Assembly: GCA_905160935.1 (NCBI GenBank)
Contig: CAJHZI010000409.1
Location: forward strand, 186,001-250,000
Origin: Enchytraeus crypticus
Taxonomy: Eukaryota > Annelida > Clitellata > Enchytraeida > Enchytraeidae
Reading direction: 5' to 3'
Length of the DNA stretch: 64,000 bases
The notes below the pieces were generated by a model. The model saw only the letters and a list, made by a program, of their open reading frames with translations, was not told the DNA's origin and did no database searches. Positions 1-11,620 of the stretch are shown piece by piece. A program made the position numbers and the translations under genes. Position 1 is the first letter of the stretch; each line of letters begins with the position of its first letter.

Positions 1-484
1 ATTACGGTATGATGTGCACTTCTCGCATACACAGCGATGGTATATTTATTTTACTTTATATTTATTGTTTTATTTCAGGTAATAACCCATACATGAATCC
101 TGCACATACAACAATGCAACAAAAACCAGAAATGCAAATAGGCTGCGCATAAATTGAGCTATACCGTACTGACACTAAACATCTATATAGCAGTCAGGAT
201 TGCTCTCTTGACCAACAAAACAAAAAGTCATTTAAAATTTAGAATAGAAAGACATTATCTACCTTCCACATTACACAATTAAAGCGCAGCGCCTGAAGTT
301 ATCTAATTCAACACATGTTGTTACTAAAATCAATGAATATTACCGAGAAATTACAAAAAACAAATAACTATAACACTCCTATTGTTGATATACCATGTTT
401 CTTGGGGTGGGGGATTCTGCTTATAATGATGTCGGCCCCTATGCCGTCCCTTCCCTATTGCTTATACTGATATATACCAAACAA

Positions 485-580
485 TAATGTAATGCAATTC
501 ATTATAATACAACATAATTGAATACAAACAAAGCAATTATATTGCACTGTATAACAATGCAATTTAATATGAATAGACTG
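485..580. repeat. Diverged copy of the palindromic element at 1785
   Basis: GTAATGCAATTCATTATAAT, ACAACATAATTGAATACAAA, GCAATTATATTGCACTGTAT align with 1790-1865. Confidence 0.5.
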
Positions 581-1784
581 TTGTACCAATTTCAATACTG
601 AACTCTCTGGTTGTGTGAGATTTTCTAGCGTATAGACATTCCTCAATCAGGACAAATACACGCGCACCTGAACGACCGCCATGAGAAATCAATTGAGATA
701 CAATTATTACTCCAATAGTAGTAACCTTCTCTTGTCAATCAGTCACGAAGCCCCCCCCCCCCCTCTCTCTCTCCTATCTCTCTCTCTCTCTCTCTCTCTC
801 TCATTAAATCACTTCGCACTACCAAATTTTCACAAGGATTTGAAGCTGAAATCAGCTTGATTTGACAAAATAGTACTTAAAGTGTTATTAAATCAGCATA
901 CATGTCTAGTATGTAAAATTAAGATGTGAATCTATTTCTAGGAAATTTACTGTGCTATTAGCGGTTGTTGTGTAGAATAACCGTGTATTTTAATGTAAAC
1001 GAGTATAAGTTTTCTCAAACAATTATTCCTAAATAAATATAACGATAAATTAAATAAATAAACTTTCGACAACGAAAGAAAAGAACAGTGTACGTTATCT
1101 GAATCTAGTCAAATAACAAGTATTTTATTAAAACAATTACTTAAAAACAGAGCTAATCTCCGCTATTCCTGAAAAAATTGCAACTTAAATAACTTTAGAA
1201 CAATGTCATCTTATCTACGTCAAACACCAGCACTATAAATACTTAAAACAAAAAGCTTTGATATCAATATACAGAAGCACAAGTCCTCCATAGTATAATA
1301 AACGGAAAGTAAAAACTTCGATATCGATCTCATAACCCTACAGATTTAAGGGCAGGCATGCAAGTCGCTACATGACCAAGAATACAGTCAGCGTAAGTCA
1401 ACGTAAACACGTGTCGTGTAGCCAAAGTCATTTCAGCGAATTAACATACTGCATTAAAACAAATATTTATCAGACAATTAACAGCACAGTAATTATACAG
1501 TAGATCTCTCTCTCACACACACACACGTACACACAAACACACACACACCTTCACACACACGCGTACACAAATAAACAAACACAGCAACATAGACAGCTAA
1601 TTAGCATAGAGTTCAAATGACTCTAAGATAGGCGATTTGCTTATATCACGAGACAGAGATAAAACAATTAATAGTTAAGCTTAGAATCCTAACAATTTTT
1701 GTTTATATGATCAGCCAATACAAGCATACTGCATTGTAAATACCGACTGATGTTGCGATCTACACTGATATATAATAAAAAATA

Positions 1785-1885
1785 GCGTAATGCAATTCAG
1801 TGCAATACAACCCAATGCAATACAAACAGTACAATTGTTTGTATTGCACTGTGTTGCATTACAATGAATTGCATGAATTTTTGTA
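1785..1885. repeat. Imperfect palindromic element
   Basis: GTAATGCAATTCAGTGCAAT ... AATACAAACAG-TACAATT-GTTTGTATTGCACTG ... GCATTACAATGAATTGCAT. A diverged relative lies at 485-580. Confidence 0.6.
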
Positions 1886-2106
1886 CAATATAGTATATTA
1901 TATTATACTATATTGTACAATATAAATATAAATACAATATAAAATATAAATACAATATAAATATAAATTGTATATGTATACACTATAATGTGAACAGAGT
2001 ATCACACTAAAATGCACTATATTCTCAATATTGTCCTGTATTACAAAAAGCATAAACAAAATTTAACACTAATTTTAAAGTGTAACATATATTACTTCTT
2101 TGGATC

Positions 2107-2433
2107 ATTGAGCTGCTGGAGCAGCTGCTAATCAGCTGATGTGACTATTGAACTGCAGCAGCAGCTGCTAATCAGCTGATGTGACTATTGAGCTGCTGGA
2201 GCTGCTGCTGATCAGCTGACACAACTATTGAACTGCTGCTAATCAGCTGATGCGACTATTGAACTGCTGCTAATCAGCTGATGTGACTACTGAACTGCTG
2301 GAGCTGCTGCTAATCAGCTGATGTGACTATTGAATTGCTGCTGGAGCTGCTGCTGATCAGCTGATGTGACTATTGAACTGCTGTTGATCAGCTGATGTGC
2401 CTATTGAGCTGCTGAAGCCGCAGCTGATTGGCA
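2107..2433 (+). repeat. CAGCTG-rich minisatellite, 40/31-bp unit
   Basis: Nine units of the form ATTGARCTGCTGGAGCTGCT then GCTAATCAGCTGATGTGACT, differing by 9-bp blocks of CTG. Each unit has at least one CAGCTG hexamer. Confidence 0.85.
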
Positions 2434-2782
2434 CAGCTGCATTTGTTGACACTACACAGCTAGGGCAGAAGCTGTCGAGCATTCGCTGCTGCAGCTGCAG
2501 GTGCTGCTGCAGCTGACGTTGTAATAGGCTACTCAATATGGCAGAGGTTAATAGAATTGATTTGGTTTATAGCTCGGGGTAGATCATAATTAGAGCATCT
2601 CTATCTACAGACACACTACAGAACAGCCGTGGGCAAGCGTCCTGCCTCTATAGCAGCATTCTAGTGTAATATCATCTAGTAGTAAACTGTAAATACTTCC
2701 TTATATACTACTTCCGGGCTTTCAAGCCATAATAAATAGAGATATCCACACTATGAATGTTACAGAAACAAGAAATAGGGGA

Positions 2783-2848
<66 letters not shown>
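2783..2848. repeat. (AG)n microsatellite
   Basis: About 33 AG dinucleotides with few breaks. Confidence 0.95.
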
Positions 2849-2850
<2 letters not shown>

Positions 2851-3027
2851 ATTAGCATGATATGCATTAAGGTACAGAAGCGACAGTACCATAAATCCAA
2901 TCTAGAAGATCATTTATCGGTCATACAATATAATAAATTTCCTACAAAATAAAATAATTTTGCTAGACTATACGGCGCAATATTTTTGCTATTACTATTC
3001 TACGCCAGTAAGGTACGCCATCTTTAC

Positions 3028-3219
3028 CACACGTACAACTATTCTTTTTGTTCTCTACAAGTTGCATAACTCCAGTAGTACGTTCGCTGTTTTCAATCCA
3101 TAGGTCCCAGTTGATTTGCCTCTGAGCTACTGCTAGCACTATACGGTAGATGCCAGCATTTTGATTTATAGTCAATAAACAACAGCCAGTACACTGCATA
3201 CCGGATACAATAACATCAC
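3028..3219 (-). CDS. Candidate internal exon, class 1-1, Cys-containing, unknown
   Basis: On the minus strand a good acceptor (gaatttatttcag) precedes 3219 and a good donor (G|gtaaag) follows 3028. The 192-nt exon is open, phase 1 on both sides. It reads DVIVSGMQCTGCC, then QNAGIYRIVLAVAQR, INWDLWIENSERT and VENKKNSCTCG. Five Cys and class 1-1 borders would suit an extracellular module. No partner exon was found nearby and no family is recognised. The frame also stays open past the donor to 2963. Confidence 0.35.
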
Positions 3220-3462
3220 CTGAAATAAATTCAATTTTCAAAGAATTTTAGCAGAAAAAAGCACATAAACAAATCGCTGAATGTAGTCTCTTCGGCCTCC
3301 AATAACTAACAAGCAATTTAATATTGGCTGCGTACAGTTAACCTAATCTTCTAGCCTGTTATACCACGAATGCACATACGGGCTAACAATACAATAGGCT
3401 TAACCATTCTGTGAAATATCGAGTGTCCTAACTGATAATTCCATATCTACTCTCAAATATGC

Positions 3463-4152
3463 CTGCTACAAGGGTACACTGCTACAAGGGTACACTGCTA
3501 CAAGGATACGCTGCTACAAGGGTACGCTGCTACAAGCGTACACTGCTACAAGGGTACGCTGCTACAAGGGTACACTCATACAAGGGTACACTGCTACAAG
3601 GTACACTGCTACAAGGGTACACTCATACAAGGGTACACTGCTACAAGGATACGCTGCTACAAGGGTACGCTGCTACAAGCGTACACTGCTACAAGGGTAC
3701 GCTGCTACAAGGGTACACTCATACAAGGGTACACTGCTACAAGGTACACTGCTACAAGGGTACACTCATACAAGGGTACACTGCTACAAGGATACGCTGC
3801 TACAAGGGTACGCTGCTACAAGCGTACACTGCTACAAGGGTACGCTGCTACAAGGTACACTGCTACAAGGGTACGCTGCTACAAGGGTACACTGCTACAA
3901 GGGTACACTGCTACAAGGGTACGCTGCTACAAGGTACACTGCTACAAGGGTACACTCATACAAGGGTACACTGCTACAAGGGTACACTGCTACAAGGTAC
4001 ACTGCTACAAGGGTACACTCATACAAGGGTACACTGCTACAAGGGTACACTGCTACAAGGGTACACTGCTACAAGGGTACACTGCTACAAGGTACACTGC
4101 TACAAGGGTACACTCATACAAGGGTACACTGCTACAAGGGTACACTGCTACA
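3463..4152 (+). repeat. 16-bp satellite with 143-bp higher-order unit
   Basis: About 43 copies of GCTACAAGGGTACACT and variants (GGATACG, GCGTACA, CTCATAC, 15-bp AAGGTACAC). The GGATACG variant recurs at 3504, 3647 and 3790, i.e. every 143 bp (eight 16-bp units plus one 15-bp unit). The open frame across it (16-residue period) is a by-product of the repeat. Confidence 0.92.
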
Positions 4153-4224
4153 GGAAATATTTTTTTAAATATCAATATAATAGATTCCAAAATCATTCCA
4201 GAATCAATCAATCAATCAATTCTT

Positions 4225-4238
4225 TCTATCTATCTATC

Positions 4239-4269
<31 letters not shown>

Positions 4270-4420
4270 CCTACCTACCTACCTACCTATCTATCTACCT
4301 ACCCACTTACCAACCAACTAACCAATCTAATCTACCGACCTACCTACCTACATACCTATGTGCCTACCTACCTACCTACCTATCTACCTCTCTCTCTCTC
4401 TCTTTCTCCTCTCTCTCTCT
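4225..4420. repeat. (CTAT)n/(CTAC)n/(CT)n simple repeats
   Basis: Preceded by (AATC)n at 4200-4220. The open frame here is not a gene. Confidence 0.9.
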
Positions 4421-4617
4421 AAATCCTGCTACAGGATCAAGTCCTATCCGCACGGATAATAACCGGAGACGTGAACTGACACATAAATCAACCACAGGCC
4501 TCATCACCCACATGTTGTTGTTGTTGACCCCTGATAGCAAGTCAGCCGTAGTACTGACACCACCCGCCATCAAGTCAATCACATCCAGAGTTCTTTTGAT
4601 AACTAATTAATAACATT

Positions 4618-4712
4618 AATATCATCATCATCATCATCATCTTCCCTTGAATCCCAGTTTAACTAGGGTTGGGATACAACAAATAGACTGTCTCAAATCC
4701 TCTCTTTACATT
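4618..4712 (-). mobile_element. LINE family B 3' end
   Basis: (ATC)n, then CTTCCCTTGAATCCCAGTTT and AACTAGGGTTGGGATAC, the reverse of the family B C-terminus plus (GAT)n tail. Confidence 0.75.
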
Positions 4713-4727
4713 ACATTAATATTATAT

Positions 4728-4740
4728 TTATATTATATTA

Positions 4741-4782
<42 letters not shown>

Positions 4783-4976
4783 ACAGTTTTTAGTTCTTTC
4801 CTCTTACTGAACGCCACTTTTGCTTGAGCAATTCTACATTTTTTTTCTGAGCCAAATTTCCCATCTTCCGTTAATGTGTGTCCTAAAAATCTTACAATCT
4901 TTATCTGTTCTACACTAGTACCGTCTATTTCTGTATTATTAACCCTCACCTTATTTTCCAGACACTATCATCATTT
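4728..4976 (-). mobile_element. LINE reverse-transcriptase fragment with (GA)n tail
   Basis: The minus strand reads MRVNNTEIDGTSVEQIK, then VRFLGHTLTEDGKF and CRIAQAKVAFSKRKEL, matching the F-x-Y-L-G-x-x-I-T-x-D-G-K ... R-I-A-x-A-K-x-A-F-x-K-x-K segment seen after the RT domain of many LINEs. It runs straight into (AG)n at 4740-4780. Confidence 0.75.
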
Positions 4977-5282
4977 TCGTTTCTCTATAGTAATTTTCTT
5001 GCCATACTTTAATGCAGTTAAGTATATCACTCAATTATAATGTATATAATTCTAATATATAACAAAGACTTTCACTTGACTTCTGCAACAGGGCCTGCTA
5101 GTTATCAACTACTAATCTGATACTATAGGTCAGCCGGTGATAGACTGAATGTAGATGAATGACTTTCTGCATGATCTATAAAAAACCACCATGTGTTAAA
5201 CTGAATACCTAACACAATATCTATCTACAAGATCTATAATTAACCAGTATGTTATAAACTGAATATGATCCAATATCTATCT

Positions 5283-5332
5283 ACTCTCTCTCCCTCTCTC
5301 TCTCTCTCTCTCACTCTCTCTCCCTCTCACAA
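5283..5332. repeat. (CT)n microsatellite
   Basis: CT runs with TCCC breaks. Confidence 0.9.
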
Positions 5333-5383
5333 AGTTTCGATAGTACTCACAGATAGATGTACTTCGATGTTCTATGTTCTTCG

Positions 5384-5497
5384 ATAGTACTCATAGATAG
5401 TGTCTTTCGTTTACCTCTTCATACCCACATACGCTGTCCACATATGATTGGATCTTTAAATCATCTCACACTCCTAATCTCAGTCTGCCCCTGATTG
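5384..5497 (-). mobile_element. LINE family C 3' fragment
   Basis: Minus strand has GGGGCAGACTGAGATTAGG and GATTTAAAGATCCAATCAT, the RGRPRL...LDDLKTH region of family C, decayed. Confidence 0.6.
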
Positions 5498-5499
5498 TT

Positions 5500-7050
5500 T
5501 TTCCTTACAGTCTTCCTTATTCCAAGTAAACTACCTCCCTCAGAATGTTTCATATCCAATTCTTCTTCCTATTTCTTATCCATCTACATGATGCATTTAT
5601 CTTTTGTATGTATATATATTATATATAATGAGTTTGATAAACTGAATGCAGTGGTAGCAATCCTAACAAGCGTCATACGTCAGCAGATAGTTCCAGTGAC
5701 ACAAGTGCTTCACAGTCCTCTTTTGATGTCTTTCAACACTTTCAACACACTGACGTTAACATTAGCTTTACCAGCTTTTTACTTTCAACACTATCAACAA
5801 ACCAGGTTATATCATTATCAAAATCTTTACAACAATTAATAGAGTCCTCATACAAAAACAATGACCTCGCAGATGAATTTCCTTTGCCTTCCCTAGTTTT
5901 TACATTAGTAATTTCAGTAATGGCTATACTGATACCTTAGACGTGATGATGTTGTAAATTATAAGGAAGCCTTTATTTTTTCATTTTGCTACGACTAATG
6001 ATACGTGATTTTTTTTTAAAACTGAACAATTTTCAGGTATTCAGTTTGAAGGCAATTGAAAACTTTCTGCATAACTTCGTAGTACACCACTTCAGGACAA
6101 TTTAAATACAGTATAGCAAGCCTACATGGCGATCAGCTTAAACAAGTGGCCTAGTAAAGACACGTGGCTCTATACGATAGGTTTCAATTGAAGATTTCCA
6201 CACTCGTATATCGTATCATGGAATTAAAAGTTAAAAATTGTATATTGATTGTGGAAGTTTAATAATTTCATACACACCAGAAAAGACATTTTTATATAAA
6301 AGCATGATTGCAAAAAAGGCAGAACCTATGAAATGGAATGTGTAGCCTAAAATGGAAAGTGCGTATTGGGTTTATAATTCGAGTGTTTTCAATTTAAGTG
6401 AATGTAATAGTTCATTTCAGCTTTTGCACTGGGCACTGTACAAATTCTCGGTTAATAAATATTCAAATTCTCTGTTAATAGATATTCAATTATTCAAATG
6501 CTTGGTTAATTCAAAACTGTTCAATAATTTAAAAGCTATTTTTAAGTATCTGCAGGTTCAGTGTGATACAACAATATGGCGCTTCGAATGCTACTAGACC
6601 CAGCACAGATGTCATCAGATGACAAGATAAAACTGACAAAGTCCCATAAATTAATCCCATTAATTAATACATTAACTAAAACCTTTATATTTACTCCTAA
6701 CTTGGCAAGTAAAAAAGCATTTGTTGCGCTACAGGTCTTAAACAACTGCAAGCCGTTAATATAATTCTAGCCATAGACTCGCTAGACAACAAGTTGGACT
6801 AGATATCGGCTCAGCTCTAAGGTCTACAATTACATTAATGCAAACATTAAACTTTGCCTTCTACAGAAATCTTCCTTACACAAGCCAATCATATCCAGAA
6901 GTATCTGGTTAAAACCGCTCCATTAATTCAACTCCGCGTGCTAATAGGAAATATCTTCAATATAGACAGTCATAGACCATATCAATGAATGTAGACCCCC
7001 ATTTCATCACCTGAAGGCGTCATCACATGCAATTACACATGATACGATAC
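5500..7050. other. No convincing gene
   Basis: AT-rich. The short frame starting MALRMLLDPAQMSSDD at 6576 has a good start context but no homology or splice support that I recognise. Confidence 0.4.
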
Positions 7051-7219
7051 AACGTTTCCCCGTGTTGTGCTCGGGTGTGGTTGGACCACTGCAAAATTGG
7101 GCAACCGCAAACATCTGCCGCGTGTACGTAAGAGGCGACTAAAGGCAGGAGCTGAGGATGGCAAGAGGGGACCCACCTCACCATTAAATATTTTCCCCAG
7201 GATTAAATGGTAATTAATC

Positions 7220-7437
7220 CACCAAACTGAGGAAGGCAACGGGAAACCACCTCAGAAGCCATATTTTTCCCAAGCTATAGGTTACCATAAGGTATGGATA
7301 AGGAATAGACTTTGTGAAGGGATTGACTTGTTGATCTAAGGAGTGCTCTTATGGAGCGAGAAAACAGATTTTGAGTATGAATATGTACCTTGAACCTGCC
7401 ACTTGATAGTGCACTGAAGAAGATGATACAAAACGGC
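7220..7437 (+). mobile_element. SINE family P copy
   Basis: AAGGCAACGGGAAACCACCT, CCCAAGCTATAGGTTACC, ATGGAGCGAGAAAACAGA, ending TAGTGCACTGAAGAAGATGA. The segment upstream (7055-7220, with AGAGGCGACTAAA) may be part of a longer variant. Confidence 0.75.
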
Positions 7438-7539
7438 CGTAGATCAAGTAACACCGAGTCCAACTCCATGCTCTTAAACTTAGACGAAATAGGAATCAAT
7501 GTTAATTTTTTTAAAATTATACAGTGTTGACTAATATGT

Positions 7540-8200
7540 AAGTTTATATCTATGCAAATGTATGTCTATATAACTGTATATCTATATAAAACTGTCTGTG
7601 TTTACACCGCAAACGTATTATTAGTAAACGTATGCAGTGTAACTGTGTAAAAAGTGTATATCTATGTAACAGAATGTCCACGTACAGTACTGCATATATC
7701 TATGTAACGACACATACCAGTTATATCTATAGTTACATTACTACCAATATACAAGACAGTGTAGCAGCAAATCTACATGTAACTGTATGTATGTCTATGT
7801 ACCGCAAATCTACATTGACATGTATGTAACTGTATGGCAAAATACAACTGCATGACTGATAACTATGTATGACTACGTAACTACATGTCTATGTAACTGT
7901 ATGACTGCATACAACTGGATGACTATGTATCTATGCATGACTGTCTAACATCATATCTATGAAAATGTATGACAGCATACAACTGCATGACTAGGTAACT
8001 ATGCATGATCATATCTATGTAACTGTATGACTACATATGACTGTGTAACAACATATCTATGTATCTGTATGACTGCATACAACTGTATGACAGTGTAACA
8101 ACATATCTATGTAACTGTATGACTGCATACAACTGTATGACAGTGTAACAACATATCTAGGTAACTGTATGACTACATACAACTGTATGACTGGTAACTA
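7540..8200 (+). repeat. Degenerate tandem repeat, TATCTATGTAACTGTATGAC type
   Basis: Units of about 50 bp built from ATGACTGCATACAACTG and AACATATCTATGTAACTG. Best kept at 8030-8190. Confidence 0.8.
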
Positions 8201-8642
8201 TGCGCCTATTTATTCCATCCAAGTCTTCACACAATTCAGCCGGTATGACATCAGTCGACGCATCCAACAGAAAAACAGACAAAACCTGTAACATAAGACT
8301 ATCAACTGAGACATCGAATACCTGATCAGGTTTAAAGTACAGAGGCAATGCACTAATATTATTCTGCTAACAGTTGAACAGATCGGTATGGGATTTACAG
8401 CTAGTTCCCTGTAACTACGTCATACAGGATCAGCTGAGCGTTCAGTGAGGAACCAGAGAAATGCTCTGAATTAACGCCAAGCAGCTGTTCCTTATACCTA
8501 TCATCATCAGCTAACCTCAGCTGTAACCACAGCTGTAGGTAGAGCGGTATCTACGCTGTTTAGTTGTAAACATTAGAGCGCCATCGTCGTCCATGACAAC
8601 AATAGCACTGCGAAACAATTCCTATACGAGATACACAATAAA

Positions 8643-8795
8643 CTCTCTCTCTCTTAGTGCACTGCCTACTGGCATGTCCATGCTATAAAACGCCTCCACA
8701 CTTTTCTGTCTTCCGCTTTCCGCTTCATCTTCACATACGAGTGGGTCTTTAACTCATCTAGCATACCTAATCTCGGCCTGCCCCTGCCTCTTTTT
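8643..8795 (-). mobile_element. LINE family C 3' end with (GA)n tail
   Basis: Reverse of the family C end: TTAGTGCACTGCCTACTGGC, then CTTCCGCTTTCCGCTTCATC, then CTCGGCCTGCCCCTGCCTC, next to (CT)n. Confidence 0.75.
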
Positions 8796-9004
8796 TATTC
8801 CATTCTACCTTCTATTACCTCATAATATACATCATGTTATACATACTCTGTTTGTAGAAATAATTGCTATTAAAATTACAAATTAAATGTAAGGCTTCTT
8901 TCCAAATTAAGCAGGTATAATAACCCAAAGAAGCTGTAATAATTCAGTATTAACATTAACACGAAAGCAAAGTAAGTATGGTTAAGCATGCGGACATTGG
9001 TTTC

Positions 9005-9165
9005 GCTTTTAAGCATTACCTTTCACGATGTCGGTAAGATATTCGATCGTGGATCGGTATGTGTGGGGTTCAAATTCAGACATGCCCGGCACTGACATCG
9101 CTTTCGATTGAGGAAACTGACGTTCACATTAGCTTTTGCAGCTTTATTATCTGTCGTTACCTTTC
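9005..9165 (+). mobile_element. SINE family D-type copy
   Basis: GGGGTTCAAATTCAGACATG (box B-like), CACTGACATCGCTTTCGAT, AGGAAACTGACGTTCACATT, AGCTTTTGCAGC. Confidence 0.65.
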
Positions 9166-9536
9166 TCAGTTATTTTTATATTTTGTAGCTCTCGTCCAGT
9201 GCATCACTCGTTTATATTAGACATAGCAGTCCATATTAAAATAAAACAAAATAAGACAGAGAATGTAAAAAACATACATCCAGTACAAATGCACATATCA
9301 ATGATAGATGAACACATTACAGAGCACGTAACGTTAAGAGAGAACACAACAATAGACTTTTACACCTATAAAAGCTATAGCAGGGAGATCTGACACACCT
9401 GCTTCAGTTAATACAGCTTCATGTGAAACATGTTACTGATTAGAGGAGGCTCGGTGATGTAAACAACAGCATCCTATAGTAGAGCGCTGCGCATTCCCGG
9501 AATAGGATCATTAGAGGAGGAGAGATAGGCAGAGAG

Positions 9537-9537
9537 A

Positions 9538-9601
<64 letters not shown>

Positions 9602-9620
9602 AAGAGAGAGAGAGAGAAAA
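9537..9620. repeat. (AG)n microsatellite
   Basis: Long AG run with GGGAAAG breaks. A second AG run at 9796-9836. Confidence 0.95.
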
Positions 9621-9795
9621 AAAATAGAGAGGAATAGAGAACATGAGTAAAATGGCGAGCAGGTCAATATATCATAGTAAAAAGTAAACAGAATTCAAGA
9701 GCTAATAAAGTTGATAAAGACAACTATAAAATTCAGCAAACATAGTTATCATGGGAAATTGACAATTGGACAGGAATACCTAGATACTATTACTA

Positions 9796-9828
<33 letters not shown>

Positions 9829-9839
9829 GAAAGAGAGAA

Positions 9840-10680
9840 TGAGAAGTAATATAATCTTAATTAGGCTAAATTATCTAAGTTTATAACAAGCATACATATC
9901 TAAAGCCTAGAAAGAAAATGTTAAGCTTGAAGTGCTTGGGTCGCTTTAAAGGACCAAACACTGAAACAATGAGATATAAAAAGACTAAAATAAGAAATAG
10001 AGAAGATAAGGTCTACTGCTTCCATTCCTCACAGAACAGTGTCTTGATGAATTAGCTCATTACTGTTAGAAGGGCCTCTAACAAATGATACCCTGTATTA
10101 AAGACAACACTTGCAGAGATCTCAGCTTCAGAAATAGAAATGACCCACAACAACTTTCCCAACAAAATCATACCTCCTGTTAAGACATGCACTTTTAGTA
10201 GGGAAGAGTGGGTCGAGAAACAAAATGGTTAAGTACTTTATAATAGGATGCCAAAGAGGTGATTACTCTTTTCATTCCTCAGTTCTGGCTCAGTCACCTA
10301 AGTGTAACTTAGTATAACTTTTAAACTCTGCTATTATTAAAAGCAACGATTACTAACAACCATGGAGAGAAAGTATAGGAAATACTGAAAACCATAAATT
10401 TAAACAACAACTAAGAAAGAAACGTTGTAAACACATACGGTTCTCGTGTGAATACGACTAAACAAACTCCAGAAGATTAATCCTTCGAGTAAGACACGAT
10501 AAACTATTTACGACTTCTAGGCTTCCTGAATGCGGACCATAAACTTTTTTGACTTAAGCTAAGGTATACATTCTGTTGAGAAATTTGTGCATAGTTACGC
10601 AGCTTCAGATTTAATTGCGTACATGAAAAAGCCTGTACACGTAATGAATCAAATAAAAATTTTAGAAACGATGAGTAGAA
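9840..10680. other. No gene seen
   Basis: AT-rich unique-looking DNA. Confidence 0.5.
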
Positions 10681-10689
10681 ATTCCTGCA

Positions 10690-11620
10690 TATGCAAATAT
10701 GCAGAAGCTCATTATCATTTAAACGTTAACAAAATTGAATTTACTATATTTGAAACTGACAAATACTGCACTGAGATGTATTACTACCCTTTCAACTGAT
10801 GAAACTATTTTACTACTATATTATAAACTTATATATACATAAACAAACACATAACTTACATATACACATATACAAACTATATGATCACTAAAGTTCTGCT
10901 TTTGTTTGAGAATTCATGGTTCAAAATTATTTAAGCATAGACTGTGTACCAGCAGCCATAACACACTTATTTTGACACAGAGTGGTAAATCAGTAGAATT
11001 ACTGGAATGAAGAGGTTATAATATAGGGTGTAGAGTTTTGAGAATGTATGAGATTTTTTAATTAGTTATAAACGATATGCAGAGCTCTTGTACATGATGA
11101 AGCGCCAGAAGTTTAAACGTTTGCAGAATTGATGCTACTCTACTTGAAAGTGACATATACTGCACTAATGAGATATACTACTATCCTTATCATCGCCCGA
11201 CGTCCACTACTATACTCTTCTTCTTCTTCAGTTCACTGCCAAGTGACAGGTTCAAGGTACATATTCATAGTCAAAGTCTGCTTTCTGCTTTCTCGCTCCA
11301 TAAGAGCACTCCTCAGATCAACAAGTTAATCCCTTCACTAAGTTTATGCCTGATCCATACCTTATGTAACCTATAGCTTGAGAAAACTACTATACTACTA
11401 TCTAATAAACTCATATATATACAAACTACAGTATCAGTAAAATTCTGCTATTGAGAATGGTTTGAAATTATTTAAGCATACGATGTGAGTACCAGCCTTA
11501 GAACATTTTCATTTTCACACAGGGAGGTAGATCAGTACAATTACTCACATGAAGAGGTTGTGATACGGTGTAAAGGAAAAGTTTTGAGAATATATGAGAT
11601 TCTTTAATTAGTTTGATTTG
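10690..11620 (+). repeat. Local tandem duplication, one half carrying a SINE
   Basis: Segment 10710-11075 and segment 11115-11615 share AAATTATTTAAGCATA, GACACAGAGTGGTAAATCAG / CACACAGGGAGGTAGATCAG, GAAGAGGTT and TTTTGAGAATRTATGAGATT. The second holds the SINE P at 11213-11390. Confidence 0.8.
11213..11390 (-). mobile_element. SINE family P copy inside a duplicated segment
   Basis: CTTCTTCTTCTTCAG tail, TCACTGCCAAGTGACAGG, CTTTCTCGCTCCATAAGAGC, TTAATCCCTTCACTAAG, CCTATAGCTTGAGAA. Present in only one of the two duplicate segments. Confidence 0.75.

Larger units (their letters stand above)
1..2106. other. No gene seen; repeats only
   Basis: AT-rich. Holds poly-C/(CT)n at 751-802, (CA)n at 1505-1560, the two palindromic copies and AT-rich short repeats near 1885-1980. 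Confidence 0.5.

Noticed and set aside
3459..4610. 383-codon open frame with 16-residue repeats (CYKGTLLQGY type)
   Set aside because: It is the translation of the 16-bp satellite and the following CTAT/CTAC repeats. Frame-openness follows from the repeat, and no start signal or splice site supports it.
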